In this document: piece after piece, positions 16,928 through 25,830 of the stretch
How positions within the stretch are numbered: the stretch's first letter is position 1
Layout: every line of letters starts with the position of its first letter
Source of the DNA: an uncultured Clostridia bacterium
GTDB lineage: Bacteria > Bacillota > Clostridia > Christensenellales > Borkfalkiaceae
NCBI GenBank assembly: GCA_944363395.1
Contig: CALVUC010000001.1
Coordinates: 32,745-96,744, forward strand
Direction: 5' to 3'
Length of the DNA: 64,000 nucleotides
The notes under the pieces: model-generated
The model's input: only the letters and a program-made list of their open reading frames with translations
Databases searched by the model: none
What the model was told of the DNA's origin: nothing
Translations under genes and position numbers: made by a program

Positions 16928-18694
16928 ATGGCACATCTTGCGCTCTATCGCAAATACCGTCCCGCGACGTTCGACGCCATCGTGCGGCAGGAACACGTCG
17001 TGCGCGTCCTCGTCCGCCAGATCGAGCGGAAGGAGGTGGGACACGCCTATCTCTTCTGCGGGCCGCGCGGCACGGGAAAGACGAGCGTCGCGCGCATCTT
17101 TGCGCGCGCCATCAACTGCGAACATCCCGTGAACGGCTCGCCGTGCGGCAGGTGCGCCGCCTGCCTCGCGCTCGCGGAGGGATCGCTGGATATCGCCGAG
17201 ATCGACGCCGCGTCCAACAACGGCGTCAACGAGATGCGCGATCTGCGGGAAAAGGTGCAGTATCCGCCCGTCACGGGCAAGTACAAGGTGTACATCATCG
17301 ACGAGGTGCATATGCTCACGGACAGCGCCTTCAACGCCCTGTTAAAGACGCTCGAGGAGCCGCCCGCGCACGCCGTGTTCGTCCTTGCGACGACCGAGCC
17401 GCACAAGATCCCCGCGACCATCCTTTCGCGCTGTATGCGCCTTGACTTCAAACTCATTCCCCAAGAGGATCTCGAGCGCCACCTTGCTTCCATCCTCGAC
17501 GGACTCGGCAGAAGATACGAGCGGGAGGCGGTCGCCGCGATCGCCCGTGCGGGCGCAGGGAGCGACAGGGATATGCTCTCCATCGCGGAGATGTGCCTTG
17601 CGTACGGGGACAGCCTCACCTACGAGAGCGTCACGAACGTTCTGGGCGCGGCGGACGATGCGACCAACGCGGCGATCGTCTCCGCGCTGCTCTCCGCCGA
17701 CGCGGGGCGCGCCCTGGAGGAAGCGGAACGGATGCTCTCCGAAGGGAAGAGCGTCGGCGTACTGCTGCGCGATCTGATGAGCTTTCTCAACAGCGTTGCG
17801 ATCGCCAAGTCCTGCAGGGACGCGGAAAAGCTCCTTGCGCTCCCCAAGGAAACGTTTGCCGCGGTCGCGCGCATTGCGCAGGCGGCGGACGGCGCAGCCA
17901 TCCTCCGTGCGACGGATATCCTTGCCGCCGCGGAAACGGAACTGCGGTTCGCTTCCTCGCCGCGCATTTCTCTGGAGACGGCGCTCCTGCGCATCGCCAT
18001 GCCGCGGGAAGACCTCGACCCCGAAGCGCTCCTCGTGCGCATCGCCGCGCTCGAACGGCAGGTCGCCGCGCTCCCGGCGGGGGACGCGGTCTCCGCGCCG
18101 CCCGCGGCGCCGCTTCCGCCCTGCGGCAAACAGACGGAACGCGCGGGCGCCATACCACCCGAGGAGGACATCGGGAGCGCTCCCGCAGACGAGCCGCCCC
18201 CGTGGGAGCTGCCGCCTCCGCCCGAGCCGTCGTACGCGCCCTTTGAGGACGCGCCCTTCGGCGCGCCCGAGGAGAATGATCTTCCGTCCGCGCCCGCGCG
18301 CAAAGCGGCTGCGGCAGAACCTTCCGCGTCCGAACGCAGGGAGGCGGCGCCCGCGCCCCGTGTCCCGGACGGCGGGCAGGAGGATCCCGAAGTCGTGTTC
18401 GGGCAGTTTTTGCGGCGGCTCAGGAAGGTTCCCAAGAGCGGCGTGCTGTACACGCTCTGCCGCGACCTCGCGGCGGGAATGGAGGACGGCACGCTCGTGC
18501 TGACGACCGACGTCAGGATGGTCGCGGAGACGCTGAACGGCGAGCGGCATATGCCCCTCATGCGCGAAGTGTTTGCCGAACTCGGCGTGGATCGCTTTGA
18601 AGTGCGCTATGTCTCCGATGAGGCAAGGGACGCGCGTTCGGGGCTGGAACAGCTCAAAAAAGATTTTTCGGATTACCCCATAGAGATCAAATAA
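16928..18694 (+). CDS. dnaX: DNA polymerase III subunit gamma/tau
   Basis: 588 residues; clamp-loader ATPase. Walker A GPRGTGKT (45-52), four zinc cysteines (Cys64, 73, 76, 79), Walker B VYIIDEVHML, SRC sensor LSRCMRLDFK, then the collar domain. A long Pro/Ala/Glu-rich linker (about 385-485) leads to a C-terminal tau-like domain (FGQFLRRLRKVPKSGVLYTLCRDL). I see no slippery A-run in the middle of the gene that would produce a short gamma form. Shine-Dalgarno AGGGGG at 16918-16923. Confidence 0.95.
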   Translation: MAHLALYRKYRPATFDAIVRQEHVVRVLVRQIERKEVGHAYLFCGPRGTGKTSVARIFARAINCEHPVNGSPCGRCAACLALAEGSLDIAEIDAASNNGVNEMRDLREKVQYPPVTGKYKVYIIDEVHMLTDSAFNALLKTLEEPPAHAVFVLATTEPHKIPATILSRCMRLDFKLIPQEDLERHLASILDGLGRRYEREAVAAIARAGAGSDRDMLSIAEMCLAYGDSLTYESVTNVLGAADDATNAAIVSALLSADAGRALEEAERMLSEGKSVGVLLRDLMSFLNSVAIAKSCRDAEKLLALPKETFAAVARIAQAADGAAILRATDILAAAETELRFASSPRISLETALLRIAMPREDLDPEALLVRIAALERQVAALPAGDAVSAPPAAPLPPCGKQTERAGAIPPEEDIGSAPADEPPPWELPPPPEPSYAPFEDAPFGAPEENDLPSAPARKAAAAEPSASERREAAPAPRVPDGGQEDPEVVFGQFLRRLRKVPKSGVLYTLCRDLAAGMEDGTLVLTTDVRMVAETLNGERHMPLMREVFAELGVDRFEVRYVSDEARDARSGLEQLKKDFSDYPIEIK

Positions 18695-18709
18695 AACAGG
18701 AGAACGGAT

Positions 18710-19045
18710 ATGGCAAAGTACGGCGGCGCGATGGGCGGCGCAAATATGCAGACGCTCATGAAGCAGGCGCAAAAGATGCAGGAAGAGATGCAGGCGACGG
18801 AAAAACTCCTCGACGAGTGGGAGATCGTCGGCACGGCGGGCGGCGAGGCGGTCGTCGTCTACATGAACGCCAAGAAGATCATCGACGGCATCGAGATCGA
18901 CAAGTCGGTCATCGATCCCGAGGACGAGGAGATGCTCGAAGACCTCGTCATGGCGGCGATCCTCGACGGCTACAAAAAGGCGGACGCCGTCTACGAGGAG
19001 AAGATGGGCAAGTTCAACATGGGCGGCATGGGGGGACTTTTGTAA
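18710..19045 (+). CDS. ebfC: YbaB/EbfC nucleoid-associated protein
   Basis: 111 residues: Gly/Met-rich N-terminus, MQTLMKQAQKMQEEMQATEKLLDEWEIVGTAGGEAVVVYMNAKK, then EDEEMLEDLVMAAILDGYKKAD, the YbaB alpha-beta-alpha fold. Binds DNA as a dimer. Standard position between dnaX and recR. The stop abuts the GTG of recR with no gap. Confidence 0.95.
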   Translation: MAKYGGAMGGANMQTLMKQAQKMQEEMQATEKLLDEWEIVGTAGGEAVVVYMNAKKIIDGIEIDKSVIDPEDEEMLEDLVMAAILDGYKKADAVYEEKMGKFNMGGMGGLL

Positions 19046-19639
19046 GTGGAAGTCTTTATCGAGCCCATCGGCAGGCTGATGAACGAATTTTCCAAGCTCC
19101 CCGGCGTCGGGAAAAAGACGGCGCAGCGCTATGCCTACCGCGTCATCAATATGTCGGAAGGGGAGGCGCGCGCCTTTGCGGACGCCATCGTGGACGTCAA
19201 GCGCAAGGTGCGCTTTTGCAAAGTGTGCGGCAACTTTACCGAAAACGAGGTCTGCGACATCTGCCTGCGCCGCGACAAGTCCACGATCTGCGTCGTCAAG
19301 GAGCCGAAGGACGTCGTCGCCCTCGAAAAACTTCACGAATACAAGGGCGTCTATCACGTCCTGCACGGCGTCATCGACCCGATGAACGGCGTCTCGCCCA
19401 ACGATATCCGCATCGCGGAACTTCTTTCCCGCGTGGCGGAAGGGGACGTAAAAGAGGTCATCATGGCGACCAATCCCGACGTCGAAGGCGAGGCGACGGC
19501 AATGTACATCGCAAAACTTCTCAAGCCGCTCGGCGTCGTGGTCACGCGCATCTCGCGCGGGGTGCCGGTCGGTTCGGAGCTGGAATATGCGGACGAAGCG
19601 ACGCTTGCCCGCGCCCTTTCGGAGAGAAAACAGATATGA
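19046..19639 (+). CDS. recR: Recombination mediator RecR
   Basis: 197 residues: helix-hairpin-helix [16 protein letters not shown] (18-33), zinc finger with Cys58, 61, 70 and 73, Toprim domain ([15 protein letters not shown] ... [22 protein letters not shown]) and the C-terminal [23 protein letters not shown]. Loads RecA with RecO/RecF in gap repair. Starts with GTG directly after the ebfC stop; ends in an ATGA overlap with gpsA. Confidence 0.96.
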   Translation: MEVFIEPIGRLMNEFSKLPGVGKKTAQRYAYRVINMSEGEARAFADAIVDVKRKVRFCKVCGNFTENEVCDICLRRDKSTICVVKEPKDVVALEKLHEYKGVYHVLHGVIDPMNGVSPNDIRIAELLSRVAEGDVKEVIMATNPDVEGEATAMYIAKLLKPLGVVVTRISRGVPVGSELEYADEATLARALSERKQI

Positions 19640-20607
19640 AGATTTCCGTTCTCGGCTGCGGACGCTGGGGCTCCTTTATCGCGTGGTATCTTTCCCGGCA
19701 GGGGAATGAGGTCACGAGCTGGGGTCCCGAGGGCGATCCCTCCTACGAAGTGCTCAGAGAAACGGGGCGCAACGAATATGTCGCGCTCGACGGGCGCATC
19801 ACGCTCACCTGCGACCTGGAGCGCGCCGTGCGGACGGCGGAGACCGTCGTCATCTCCATCAGCGCGCAGGGGCTGCGCGGCTTCATGCAGCGCATCATGC
19901 GCTATCCCGTTTCCGATAAGGTCTTTGTCCTTTGCATGAAGGGCATCGAGACGGGTACGGGCAAGCGTCTCTCGGAGATCCTTACGGAGAGCGGCGTCTC
20001 GCCCGACAGGATCGCCGTCTGGGTGGGACCGGGACACATCCAGAGCTTCGTGCAGGGCATTCCCAACTGCATGGTCATCGATTCCGTCAACGAGCGGCTG
20101 AAAAAAGATCTTGTCGACCGTTTCAAGAGCGATCTCATCCGTTTTTACTACGGGAACGACCTTCTGGGGACCGAGATCGGGGCGGCGGCAAAGAACGTCA
20201 TGGGCATTGCCGCGGGCGTGCTCGACGTCATCTGCGTCCCCCTGAAGGGTCCGCTCATGTCGCGCGGCGCGCGCGAAGTCGCCCGCCTCATCAAGGCGAT
20301 GGGGGGGAACGAGCTTTCCGCCTACGGGCTTGCCCATTTGGGCGACTACGAGACGACGCTCTTCTCCCGCTATTCGCACAACCGGATGTACGGCGAGATG
20401 CTCGCGCGGGGACAGCGGTTCGAAAAACTTGCCGAGGGCGTTGCCACGTCCGAGGCGATGAAACTGCTGGGCGAACGGTACGGCGTGGAGCTTCCCATCA
20501 CGCAGGCGGTATACAGCGTCTGTTACGGGGACGGGGACGACGAACGCCGCTGCCGCGAGGCGATCGGCGCGCTCTTTGCCCGCAGTACCAAGCCGGAGAT
20601 GTATTAG
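19636..20607 (+). CDS. gpsA: NAD(P)H-dependent glycerol-3-phosphate dehydrogenase-like
   Basis: 323 residues; reduces dihydroxyacetone phosphate to sn-glycerol 3-phosphate for phospholipid synthesis. Rossmann start [15 protein letters not shown] (usual form GAGSWGTALA), [40 protein letters not shown], catalytic Lys region [12 protein letters not shown], and [17 protein letters not shown] ... [12 protein letters not shown]. Somewhat divergent (WVGPGHI for the usual GPSFA/GPGHA), so a related polyol-phosphate dehydrogenase is possible. Coupled to recR by ATGA. Confidence 0.85.
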   Translation: MKISVLGCGRWGSFIAWYLSRQGNEVTSWGPEGDPSYEVLRETGRNEYVALDGRITLTCDLERAVRTAETVVISISAQGLRGFMQRIMRYPVSDKVFVLCMKGIETGTGKRLSEILTESGVSPDRIAVWVGPGHIQSFVQGIPNCMVIDSVNERLKKDLVDRFKSDLIRFYYGNDLLGTEIGAAAKNVMGIAAGVLDVICVPLKGPLMSRGAREVARLIKAMGGNELSAYGLAHLGDYETTLFSRYSHNRMYGEMLARGQRFEKLAEGVATSEAMKLLGERYGVELPITQAVYSVCYGDGDDERRCREAIGALFARSTKPEMY

Positions 20608-20628
20608 ATCTTGTTACAGGAGAGAAAT

Positions 20629-21261
20629 ATGGAAGAAAAGGATACGGAACAACTCGTTTCGGCGGAGCAGCCCGCTCCCGCGCCGCAGCCCGTTTCGGCG
20701 CCGCAGCCCGCTCCCGCGCCGCAGCCCGTTTCGGCGGAGCAGACGCGCACGGACGGCGTCAGGACTTCCGTCGCGATCGACGCGGAGATGCAAAAGCGCA
20801 TCAACGCGCCCCTCAGGAAGAATATGCTCTTTGTGATGGCGGCGGGCATCGTCCTGCTCGTCGCCTATATCGTGCTGTCCGTGTTGGCGGATGAGGTCGG
20901 CATCCCCGAGGACGCCTTCTTCCTCGACGTCATCCTCTGGGTGGGGGCGATGGGGTTCGGCTTCGGGATCGTGTTCCTGATCACGCTGGGACGCGTCAAT
21001 CAAAAGCAGCTTGCGCGCGGCTTTATCAACCACTACGAATTCTATCCTGAGGGCGTCGTCATCAACGACGAGCGCGGCGGCGAGCACGTCTCCACAGCCC
21101 GCCTGCGCTATACCGACTTTGAAAAGATCAAAGAGAGCAAGGAATTTTTCCTGCTCTATCCCAACAAAGTCACCTATTTTCCCGTCGACAAGAGGCTCCT
21201 CTCGCAGGAGGAGTGCGAAAAACTGCGAAGCTATTTCCGGCTCCCGCCCAAGAAAAAGTAA
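20629..21261 (+). CDS. Two-TM protein with YcxB-like C-terminal domain
   Basis: 210 residues: a low-complexity Pro/Ala/Gln N-terminus (11-40), two membrane helices (about 66-87 and 101-121) and a C-terminal domain (FYPEGVVINDERGGEHVSTARLRYTDFEKIKESKEFFLLYPNKVTYFPVDKRLLS) that reads like the YcxB/PH-like fold. Function unknown. Shine-Dalgarno CAGGAGAG before ATG 20629. The N-terminus is encoded by a 36-bp tandem repeat. Confidence 0.7.
   Translation: MEEKDTEQLVSAEQPAPAPQPVSAPQPAPAPQPVSAEQTRTDGVRTSVAIDAEMQKRINAPLRKNMLFVMAAGIVLLVAYIVLSVLADEVGIPEDAFFLDVILWVGAMGFGFGIVFLITLGRVNQKQLARGFINHYEFYPEGVVINDERGGEHVSTARLRYTDFEKIKESKEFFLLYPNKVTYFPVDKRLLSQEECEKLRSYFRLPPKKK
20668..20736 (+). repeat. 36-bp tandem repeat, about 1.9 copies
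   Basis: The block beginning CAGCCCGCTCCCGCGCCGCA recurs exactly 36 bp later (20668 and 20704), encoding a 12-residue Pro/Ala/Gln repeat in the preceding gene; copy number could vary without a frameshift. Confidence 0.85.
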
Positions 21262-21269
21262 ACAAAAAC

Positions 21270-21309
21270 GCGAAGGCGCGCCGCCCCGTTCGGGGCGGCG
21301 CGCCTTCGC
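21270..21309 (+). terminator. Long GC-rich hairpin
   Basis: A 19-bp perfect stem with a TT loop (GCGAAGGCGCGCCGCCCCG and its complement) after the YcxB-like gene. There is no T-run on the plus strand, so it may act through stem strength or protect mRNA ends. Confidence 0.6.
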
Positions 21310-21384
21310 CGTGAATGGGAGAATAAAAGGAAAACCCCACATATCGGCACTTCACGGTGATACGGCACGATATACAGGGCTTCA

Positions 21385-21461
<77 letters not shown>

Positions 21462-21662
21462 GCAAACAACGGTGTTATCATACTAAAAAAACACACGCTT
21501 GTCAAGCATTCTGCGCAAGTTATGCAAGATTTTTTTACGGAAATTTTGTTTTTTTTTTCCCGAAAACCTCTTTTTACGGCGTTTTTTTTCGCCGATCATC
21601 TTCTGTTTATCAGGAAATTTCGCGCGAACGGCATATTCCGTGCAGATTTTTGCTGCTGCCGT

Positions 21663-21691
21663 TTGACAAATACGGGGCAATCGTGTATACT
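21663..21691 (+). promoter_or_regulatory. Promoter of marR-degV operon
   Basis: TTGACA (21663-21668), 17-bp spacer, TATACT (21686-21691). Confidence 0.75.
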
Positions 21692-21730
21692 TTTTTTATA
21701 GCGTTGAGCATTCAACAAAGGAGAAACGCA

Positions 21731-22195
21731 GTGGACGACGTCTTTGAACGCTTTACGATGACCATTCTTACGATGAGCAAACTCGTGCAGAAGATCAAAT
21801 CGCTCGAGATGCACAAATTCGGGCTCAAGGCGGTCCATGTCATGTGTCTGTACCACCTGCGCGCCCGTCCGGAAGGGCTCACCGCAAGCGAACTGTGCCG
21901 CCGCACTCTTGATGACAAAGCCGCGATCTCCCGCGCCGTTGCGCAGCTGCGGGAAGCGGGCTATGTGCAGGGAGAGGCGGGCAGGCACAACGCCCCCGTG
22001 ACGCTCACGCCTGCGGGCAGGGAACTCGCGGAATACGTCATGCAGCGTGCGGCGCGGGCGGTCAAGGCGGGCAGTATGGACCTTTCGGCGGAGGAGCGCA
22101 GGCTCTTCCACGCCGTGCTCAGCGGTATCTGCGGAAATTTGGAATCATATTATCGGGATCTGCGCAGGGACGGGATCTTGCAGGAGGAATCATGA
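21731..22195 (+). CDS. MarR-family transcriptional regulator
   Basis: 154 residues. Dimerization helices flank a winged helix: HLRARPEGLTASELCRRTLDDKAAISRAVAQLREAGYVQGEAGRHNAPVTLTPAGRELAEYV. Start GTG 21731 follows AAGGAG at 21718-21723; residues of the frame upstream of it are not MarR-like. The stop overlaps the DegV-family gene (ATGA), so the pair is co-expressed, possibly linking a lipid signal to regulation. Confidence 0.88.
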   Translation: MDDVFERFTMTILTMSKLVQKIKSLEMHKFGLKAVHVMCLYHLRARPEGLTASELCRRTLDDKAAISRAVAQLREAGYVQGEAGRHNAPVTLTPAGRELAEYVMQRAARAVKAGSMDLSAEERRLFHAVLSGICGNLESYYRDLRRDGILQEES

Positions 22196-23037
22196 CAAAA
22201 ATACTGATCGACTCCGCCTCCGATCTGGAGACGGCGGAAGCGGCGGCGCGGGGCATCGCATTTCTGCCCATCGAGATCCGCATCGGGGGAGAGGACTATC
22301 TGGACGGCGAGACGCTCTCGCACCGCGAATTTTTTGAAAAACTCGTCGAAACGGACGAGATGCCGCAGACCAGCCAGGTCAACGAATACCGCTTCGGCGA
22401 GGCGTTCTCCTCGCTCACGGCAGACGGGAGCGAAGTCGTCGCGATCACGCTCTCGTCCAAACTCTCGGGAACGTACGCGAGCGCCGTCAAAGCGGCAAAA
22501 CCTTACGCGGGCAAGGTGTATGTGGTGGACAGCCTCAACGCCTGCATCGGCGAGCGCATCCTCATGGAATACGCCGTCCGTCTCGCGGAGGAGGGAAGGG
22601 GCGCAAAGGAGATCGCCGCCCTGCTTGAAGAGAAGCGCGGCAAGATCATGCTCCTCGCCGTGCTCGACACCTTAAAATATCTCAGGAAGGGCGGGCGCAT
22701 CTCCTCCGTCACGGCGTTTGCGGGCGAGATGCTCTCCATCAAACCCGTCATCTCTGTCGTCAAGGGGGAGGTCAAACTCGTCGGCAAGGCGATCGGCTCC
22801 AAAAAGGGCAACAACCTTCTGAACAAGCTCATTGCCGACTGCGGCGGCGTCGACTTTTCCATGCCCTATGTCCTCGGCTATTCGGGACTTTCGGACGAGC
22901 TGCTGCAAAAGTATATCCGCGACAGCGAAGCGCTCTGGAAGCCGTACACCGAGCAGGTGCCGTACTATCTCATTGGCAGCACCATCGGGACGCACGTCGG
23001 ACCGGGCGCGATCGCCGTGGCATTCTTCGCCAAGTAA
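22192..23037 (+). CDS. DegV-family fatty-acid-binding protein
   Basis: 281 residues of the DegV/FakB fold: ILIDSASDLETAEA, DGETLSHREFFEKLVETDEMPQTSQVNEYRF (the conserved TSQ lipid-head contact), ITLSSKLSGTYASAVKAA, VVDSLNACIGERIL, LDTLKYLRKGGRISS, KPVISVVKGEV and a C-terminal GSTIGTHVGPGAIAVAFF. Family members present fatty acids to the FakA kinase; fakA is not in the window. Confidence 0.93.
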   Translation: MTKILIDSASDLETAEAAARGIAFLPIEIRIGGEDYLDGETLSHREFFEKLVETDEMPQTSQVNEYRFGEAFSSLTADGSEVVAITLSSKLSGTYASAVKAAKPYAGKVYVVDSLNACIGERILMEYAVRLAEEGRGAKEIAALLEEKRGKIMLLAVLDTLKYLRKGGRISSVTAFAGEMLSIKPVISVVKGEVKLVGKAIGSKKGNNLLNKLIADCGGVDFSMPYVLGYSGLSDELLQKYIRDSEALWKPYTEQVPYYLIGSTIGTHVGPGAIAVAFFAK

Positions 23038-23054
23038 ATCATACAAAACAAAAA

Positions 23055-23092
23055 GGGGCGCGCGGGCGTCCTTTTTTCATGCCGCGCGCCCC
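23055..23092 (+). terminator. Hairpin after the DegV gene
   Basis: Arms GGGGCGCGCGG (23055-23065) and CCGCGCGCCCC (23082-23092) with a T-rich loop; a plausible terminator although the T-run is in the loop. Confidence 0.45.
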
Positions 23093-23093
23093 G

Positions 23094-23129
23094 CCGCAGC
23101 CGCAGCCGCAGCCGCACCCGCACCCGCAC
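23094..23129 (+). repeat. Hexanucleotide microsatellite (CCGCAG)3(CCGCAC)3
   Basis: Six perfect 6-bp units, three ending AG and three ending AC, in the gap before the surface-locus promoter. Confidence 0.9.
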
Positions 23130-23165
23130 CCTTTTCTTTCCTGCTTGTTTTTTTGTGAAAAATAC

Positions 23166-23194
23166 TTGACACGGGGGGGGGTGTATATTATAAT
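23166..23194 (+). promoter_or_regulatory. Promoter with nine-G spacer tract (surface-fibre locus)
   Basis: TTGACA (23166-23171), a 17-bp spacer that contains nine consecutive G (23173-23181), and TATAAT (23189-23194). The spacer length is exactly optimal at this G count; gain or loss of G would change it. Closely similar to the promoter at 46153. Confidence 0.8.
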
Positions 23195-23296
23195 GGTCAT
23201 ACCCTTTTAAGATTATATTTTAATAAAGTAAATTTACATCGATCGGGACAGCGGTACGGGGGCGGCGTGCGCCGCCGAAGGAAGCGGTCCCGTATC

Positions 23297-24091
23297 ATGG
23301 AGAGCGACGTGCGACCGAACGAACAAAAGCAACCTGCGCCCGCAGGGAAAGAACAAATGAAAGAGCAAAAAAAACGCCGCGTCCGCGACGGGGTGAAGGC
23401 GGCGGTGCTGGTCATTTTGTGCCTGCTCATCCTGCCGCTGCTCATCTCCAATCTCACCCTCATCATCAAGGGGAGTCTCTATCCCGACAGGCTGCCCGAT
23501 CTGTTCGGCATTGCGCCGCTCGCGGCGGGGTCGGACGACATGGCGGGCGACGCCGAGGGCTGTTTTGACGAGGGCGCGCTCATCTTCATCGACCTCCTGG
23601 ACGAGGAGGAGGTGCAGGCGCTGCAGGTGGGGGACGTCGTCGTCATCCGCTCGCAGGGGAGCGGCGAGGCGCTGCAGGTCATCCATCTGCGCATCGTTGC
23701 GATCGACGGCGCAGACGGGAAAGTTCTCTCCTTCCGCGTGCTGGGCGACAACAGCGCCGCAAACGGCGTCACGGAGCCGCTCGTCGTCTCCGCGTCCAAC
23801 GTCATCGGCAAGGTGACGGGCAGCATCGCAGGGCTGGGCAGCTTTGCGCTCTTTTTGCAGACGCCCGTGGGCGTTATCGTGTTCGTCGGCATACCCGTCG
23901 TCGCCTATCTCATTTACGATATCGTGCGCATCACGCTGCACAACCGCAGGGTGAGGCAGGCGCAGAGCGAACAGCTCAAAGAAAAGGACGAGGAGATCGC
24001 CCGTCTGCGCGCCGCCGCGGCGCCCGCGGAGGATGCTTCGGCAGCGGCTTCCGCGCCCGCGCAGGAAGAAAAGCAGGAAGAAACCAGGTAA
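23297..24091 (+). CDS. SipW-like signal-peptidase homologue, probably catalytically inactive
   Basis: 264 residues: TM helix about 35-57, an S26B-like beta domain, second TM about 185-210, and a charged coiled tail (KEKDEEIARLRAA). Domain cues: QVGDVVVIR (110-118), HLRIVAIDG with His130 in the catalytic His position, LGDNSAANGVTEP and SASNVIGKVTGSIAGLG. In active enzymes the first element reads SGSM; here the aligned stretch is GSDDMAGD, placing Asp81 where the catalytic Ser should be. It heads the operon that encodes a true SipW (25827), so a chaperone, regulator or pseudo-enzyme role for substrate processing is plausible but inferred. Start ATG 23297 (AAGGAAG upstream); ATG 23357 is an alternative. 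Confidence 0.65.
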   Translation: MESDVRPNEQKQPAPAGKEQMKEQKKRRVRDGVKAAVLVILCLLILPLLISNLTLIIKGSLYPDRLPDLFGIAPLAAGSDDMAGDAEGCFDEGALIFIDLLDEEEVQALQVGDVVVIRSQGSGEALQVIHLRIVAIDGADGKVLSFRVLGDNSAANGVTEPLVVSASNVIGKVTGSIAGLGSFALFLQTPVGVIVFVGIPVVAYLIYDIVRITLHNRRVRQAQSEQLKEKDEEIARLRAAAAPAEDASAAASAPAQEEKQEETR

Positions 24092-24148
24092 AACCGGTCC
24101 GCTCCATACAGGGGACCGCTTTGCAAATACATCAAGGAGAAGAACAAT

Positions 24149-24766
24149 ATGGAAAAAACGGAAAAGAAGCGCATTCTTTCCAAGGTGCTCATCGTTCTTG
24201 CCGCGCTCACGCTCCTGAGCTGCTGTTTCATGGGCAGCACGTTCGCAAAGTATGTGACGAACGGCAGCGGTTCCGCAAGCATGACCATCGCAGACTGGGA
24301 TGTCGCCATTGTAAATGAACAGCAAGGCAACGTCACCATCACCGATCTTTCGCCCGATGTGGACGGCGTGTCGCATTCGACGGGCTGGATCAAGGTCGCT
24401 GTGATCAGCAACAGCGGCGACGTTTCCGCAGATGTCACCGTCTCCGTGAGCGAACTCACGGTCGGCAGCGCGGTATTTGAAGAAGGCGCCGATAAAGACA
24501 CAAGATGGAATCAGTACGTCTCCGATCCCGAACTGCAGAAGGTGTTTACGGTCGCGTTCGCCTCGGACGCTAACGGCACGGCAATTACGAACAACAAGTT
24601 CACGCTCGCTCCTTCCGGCTCGAAGGATATCTATATGCAGGTCACCTGGACGACGCGGAGCGACGCGCAGGATACCTTCTTTGGCGAGTATCTCGATTCG
24701 CTGAGCTGGACGATCTCCTATTCCGCAGTGCAGTCGTCCGAACTTCCCGCTCCCCCCGCTCCGTAA
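24149..24766 (+). CDS. TasA/CalY-like SipW-dependent secreted protein
   Basis: 205 residues. The N-terminus (KKRILSKVLIVLAALTLLSCCFMGSTFAKYVTNGSGSASMTIADWDV) is the SipW-dependent signal type: hydrophobic core, then TFAKYV and a small-residue stretch leading into the first beta strand. The mature part reads as an Ig-like/jelly-roll sandwich (GWIKVAVISNSGDVSADVTVSVSEL; FTLAPSGSKDIYMQVTW). TasA relatives form extracellular fibres in biofilms. It ends SAVQSSELPAPPAP, and the same VQSSELP motif closes the protein at 26365. Shine-Dalgarno AAGGAGAAG. Confidence 0.8.
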   Translation: MEKTEKKRILSKVLIVLAALTLLSCCFMGSTFAKYVTNGSGSASMTIADWDVAIVNEQQGNVTITDLSPDVDGVSHSTGWIKVAVISNSGDVSADVTVSVSELTVGSAVFEEGADKDTRWNQYVSDPELQKVFTVAFASDANGTAITNNKFTLAPSGSKDIYMQVTWTTRSDAQDTFFGEYLDSLSWTISYSAVQSSELPAPPAP

Positions 24767-24918
24767 CCACGGCGCGGAACAGCTTCCCCGCGTCAAGCGG
24801 GATCGTCACGGGAGCGCCGCGTCGCCGGTATGGCAGCGGTGCGGCGCGTCCTTCGCGACGAAACTCTTGTTTTGTTTACAGCACGGGAGCGGCGTGAGCC
24901 GTTCCAAAGGGGGTCCGT

Positions 24919-25830
24919 ATGGACGAAAACATGAAGGGCGCAGGCAGCGCCCCGGAGGAAACGGCTCCTTCCGTTTCTGCTGCCGCAGAGGGCGGCACAA
25001 CTTCGCAGTTATCCGCGGAGGGCGGCGGCTCTCCCGTACACGATAGCGGCGCGGATACATCGGTCCGCGTCCCCAAACGCGGCAGGGCGTATGACAGGAG
25101 CGGCAGCCGCGTCGGCAAGGTCAGGCGCGGCGTCTGGTACGACGAGGACGGCAAACGGCTCGGCGAGTTCGTCAAAGAAGGGGACGGCGTCCTCTATAAA
25201 GACGGCGGGCGCAGTCTCGGCTATGTCGACGCCAACCGCAACGTCTTTACGCACGCGGGCGAGTATCTTGCGACCATCCGCACGGCAAAGGTGCCGCTGC
25301 TCTTTTTCCTGCTGCTCGTTTTGCTCTTTCTTGCGCTCCTTACGGGCGTCATCTGTTCGTATTTTATCGGACGCTCGCATGAGGACGCCATCCCCGTCAT
25401 CCGCATCGCGGATACGCAGGGCAATGACTGGGCGTATACCGAGGATCTGCCCATCTTCTACAACGACTACTTCAACGGCACGACCGTTGCCCCCGGTATG
25501 AGCGGATCCTATCGCTTCTTTATCGAAAATTGCAGCGATTTCCCGCTCGCGTACACCGTATCCTGCAGCGAAGTCAACGACTTCGGCATCCGGATCCGCT
25601 ACCGCCTGACGCGGGACGGATATCCGATCACGGGCGAGGAATATCTCCCCGTCGGCGAGATGCAGTGGGAGGACCTCACCATCGAGACGCATTCTTCCGC
25701 TTTCTTCGTGCTCGAATGGTATTGGGAGGACGACGATCCCGTCGACACGACCGCGGGCGAAAACGGCGCGACTTACACCTTTACGCTCTCCGTGAGCGCG
25801 TGGGAGCTGGATGACGGAGAGAGGGCATGA
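24919..25830 (+). CDS. Membrane-anchored protein with cytoplasmic repeats and TasA-like ectodomain
   Basis: 303 residues. Acidic low-complexity N-terminus (1-50); four short cytoplasmic repeats around 58-108 (YDRSGSRVGKV, YDEDGKRLGEF, YKDGGRSLGYV, DANRNVF); one TM helix (about 124-150); then an extracellular beta domain whose APGMSGSYRFFIENCSDFPLAYTVSCSE resembles the strand pair of TasA/CalY proteins (NPGD...F.V.N.S...A.Y). It may anchor or nucleate the fibre made by neighbouring subunits (inference). The stop overlaps sipW by 4 bp. Confidence 0.65.
   Translation: MDENMKGAGSAPEETAPSVSAAAEGGTTSQLSAEGGGSPVHDSGADTSVRVPKRGRAYDRSGSRVGKVRRGVWYDEDGKRLGEFVKEGDGVLYKDGGRSLGYVDANRNVFTHAGEYLATIRTAKVPLLFFLLLVLLFLALLTGVICSYFIGRSHEDAIPVIRIADTQGNDWAYTEDLPIFYNDYFNGTTVAPGMSGSYRFFIENCSDFPLAYTVSCSEVNDFGIRIRYRLTRDGYPITGEEYLPVGEMQWEDLTIETHSSAFFVLEWYWEDDDPVDTTAGENGATYTFTLSVSAWELDDGERA

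Noticed and set aside
17342-19366. 674-codon minus-strand frame across dnaX, ebfC and recR
   Set aside because: Shadow of three well-conserved genes on the plus strand; no recognisable domain.
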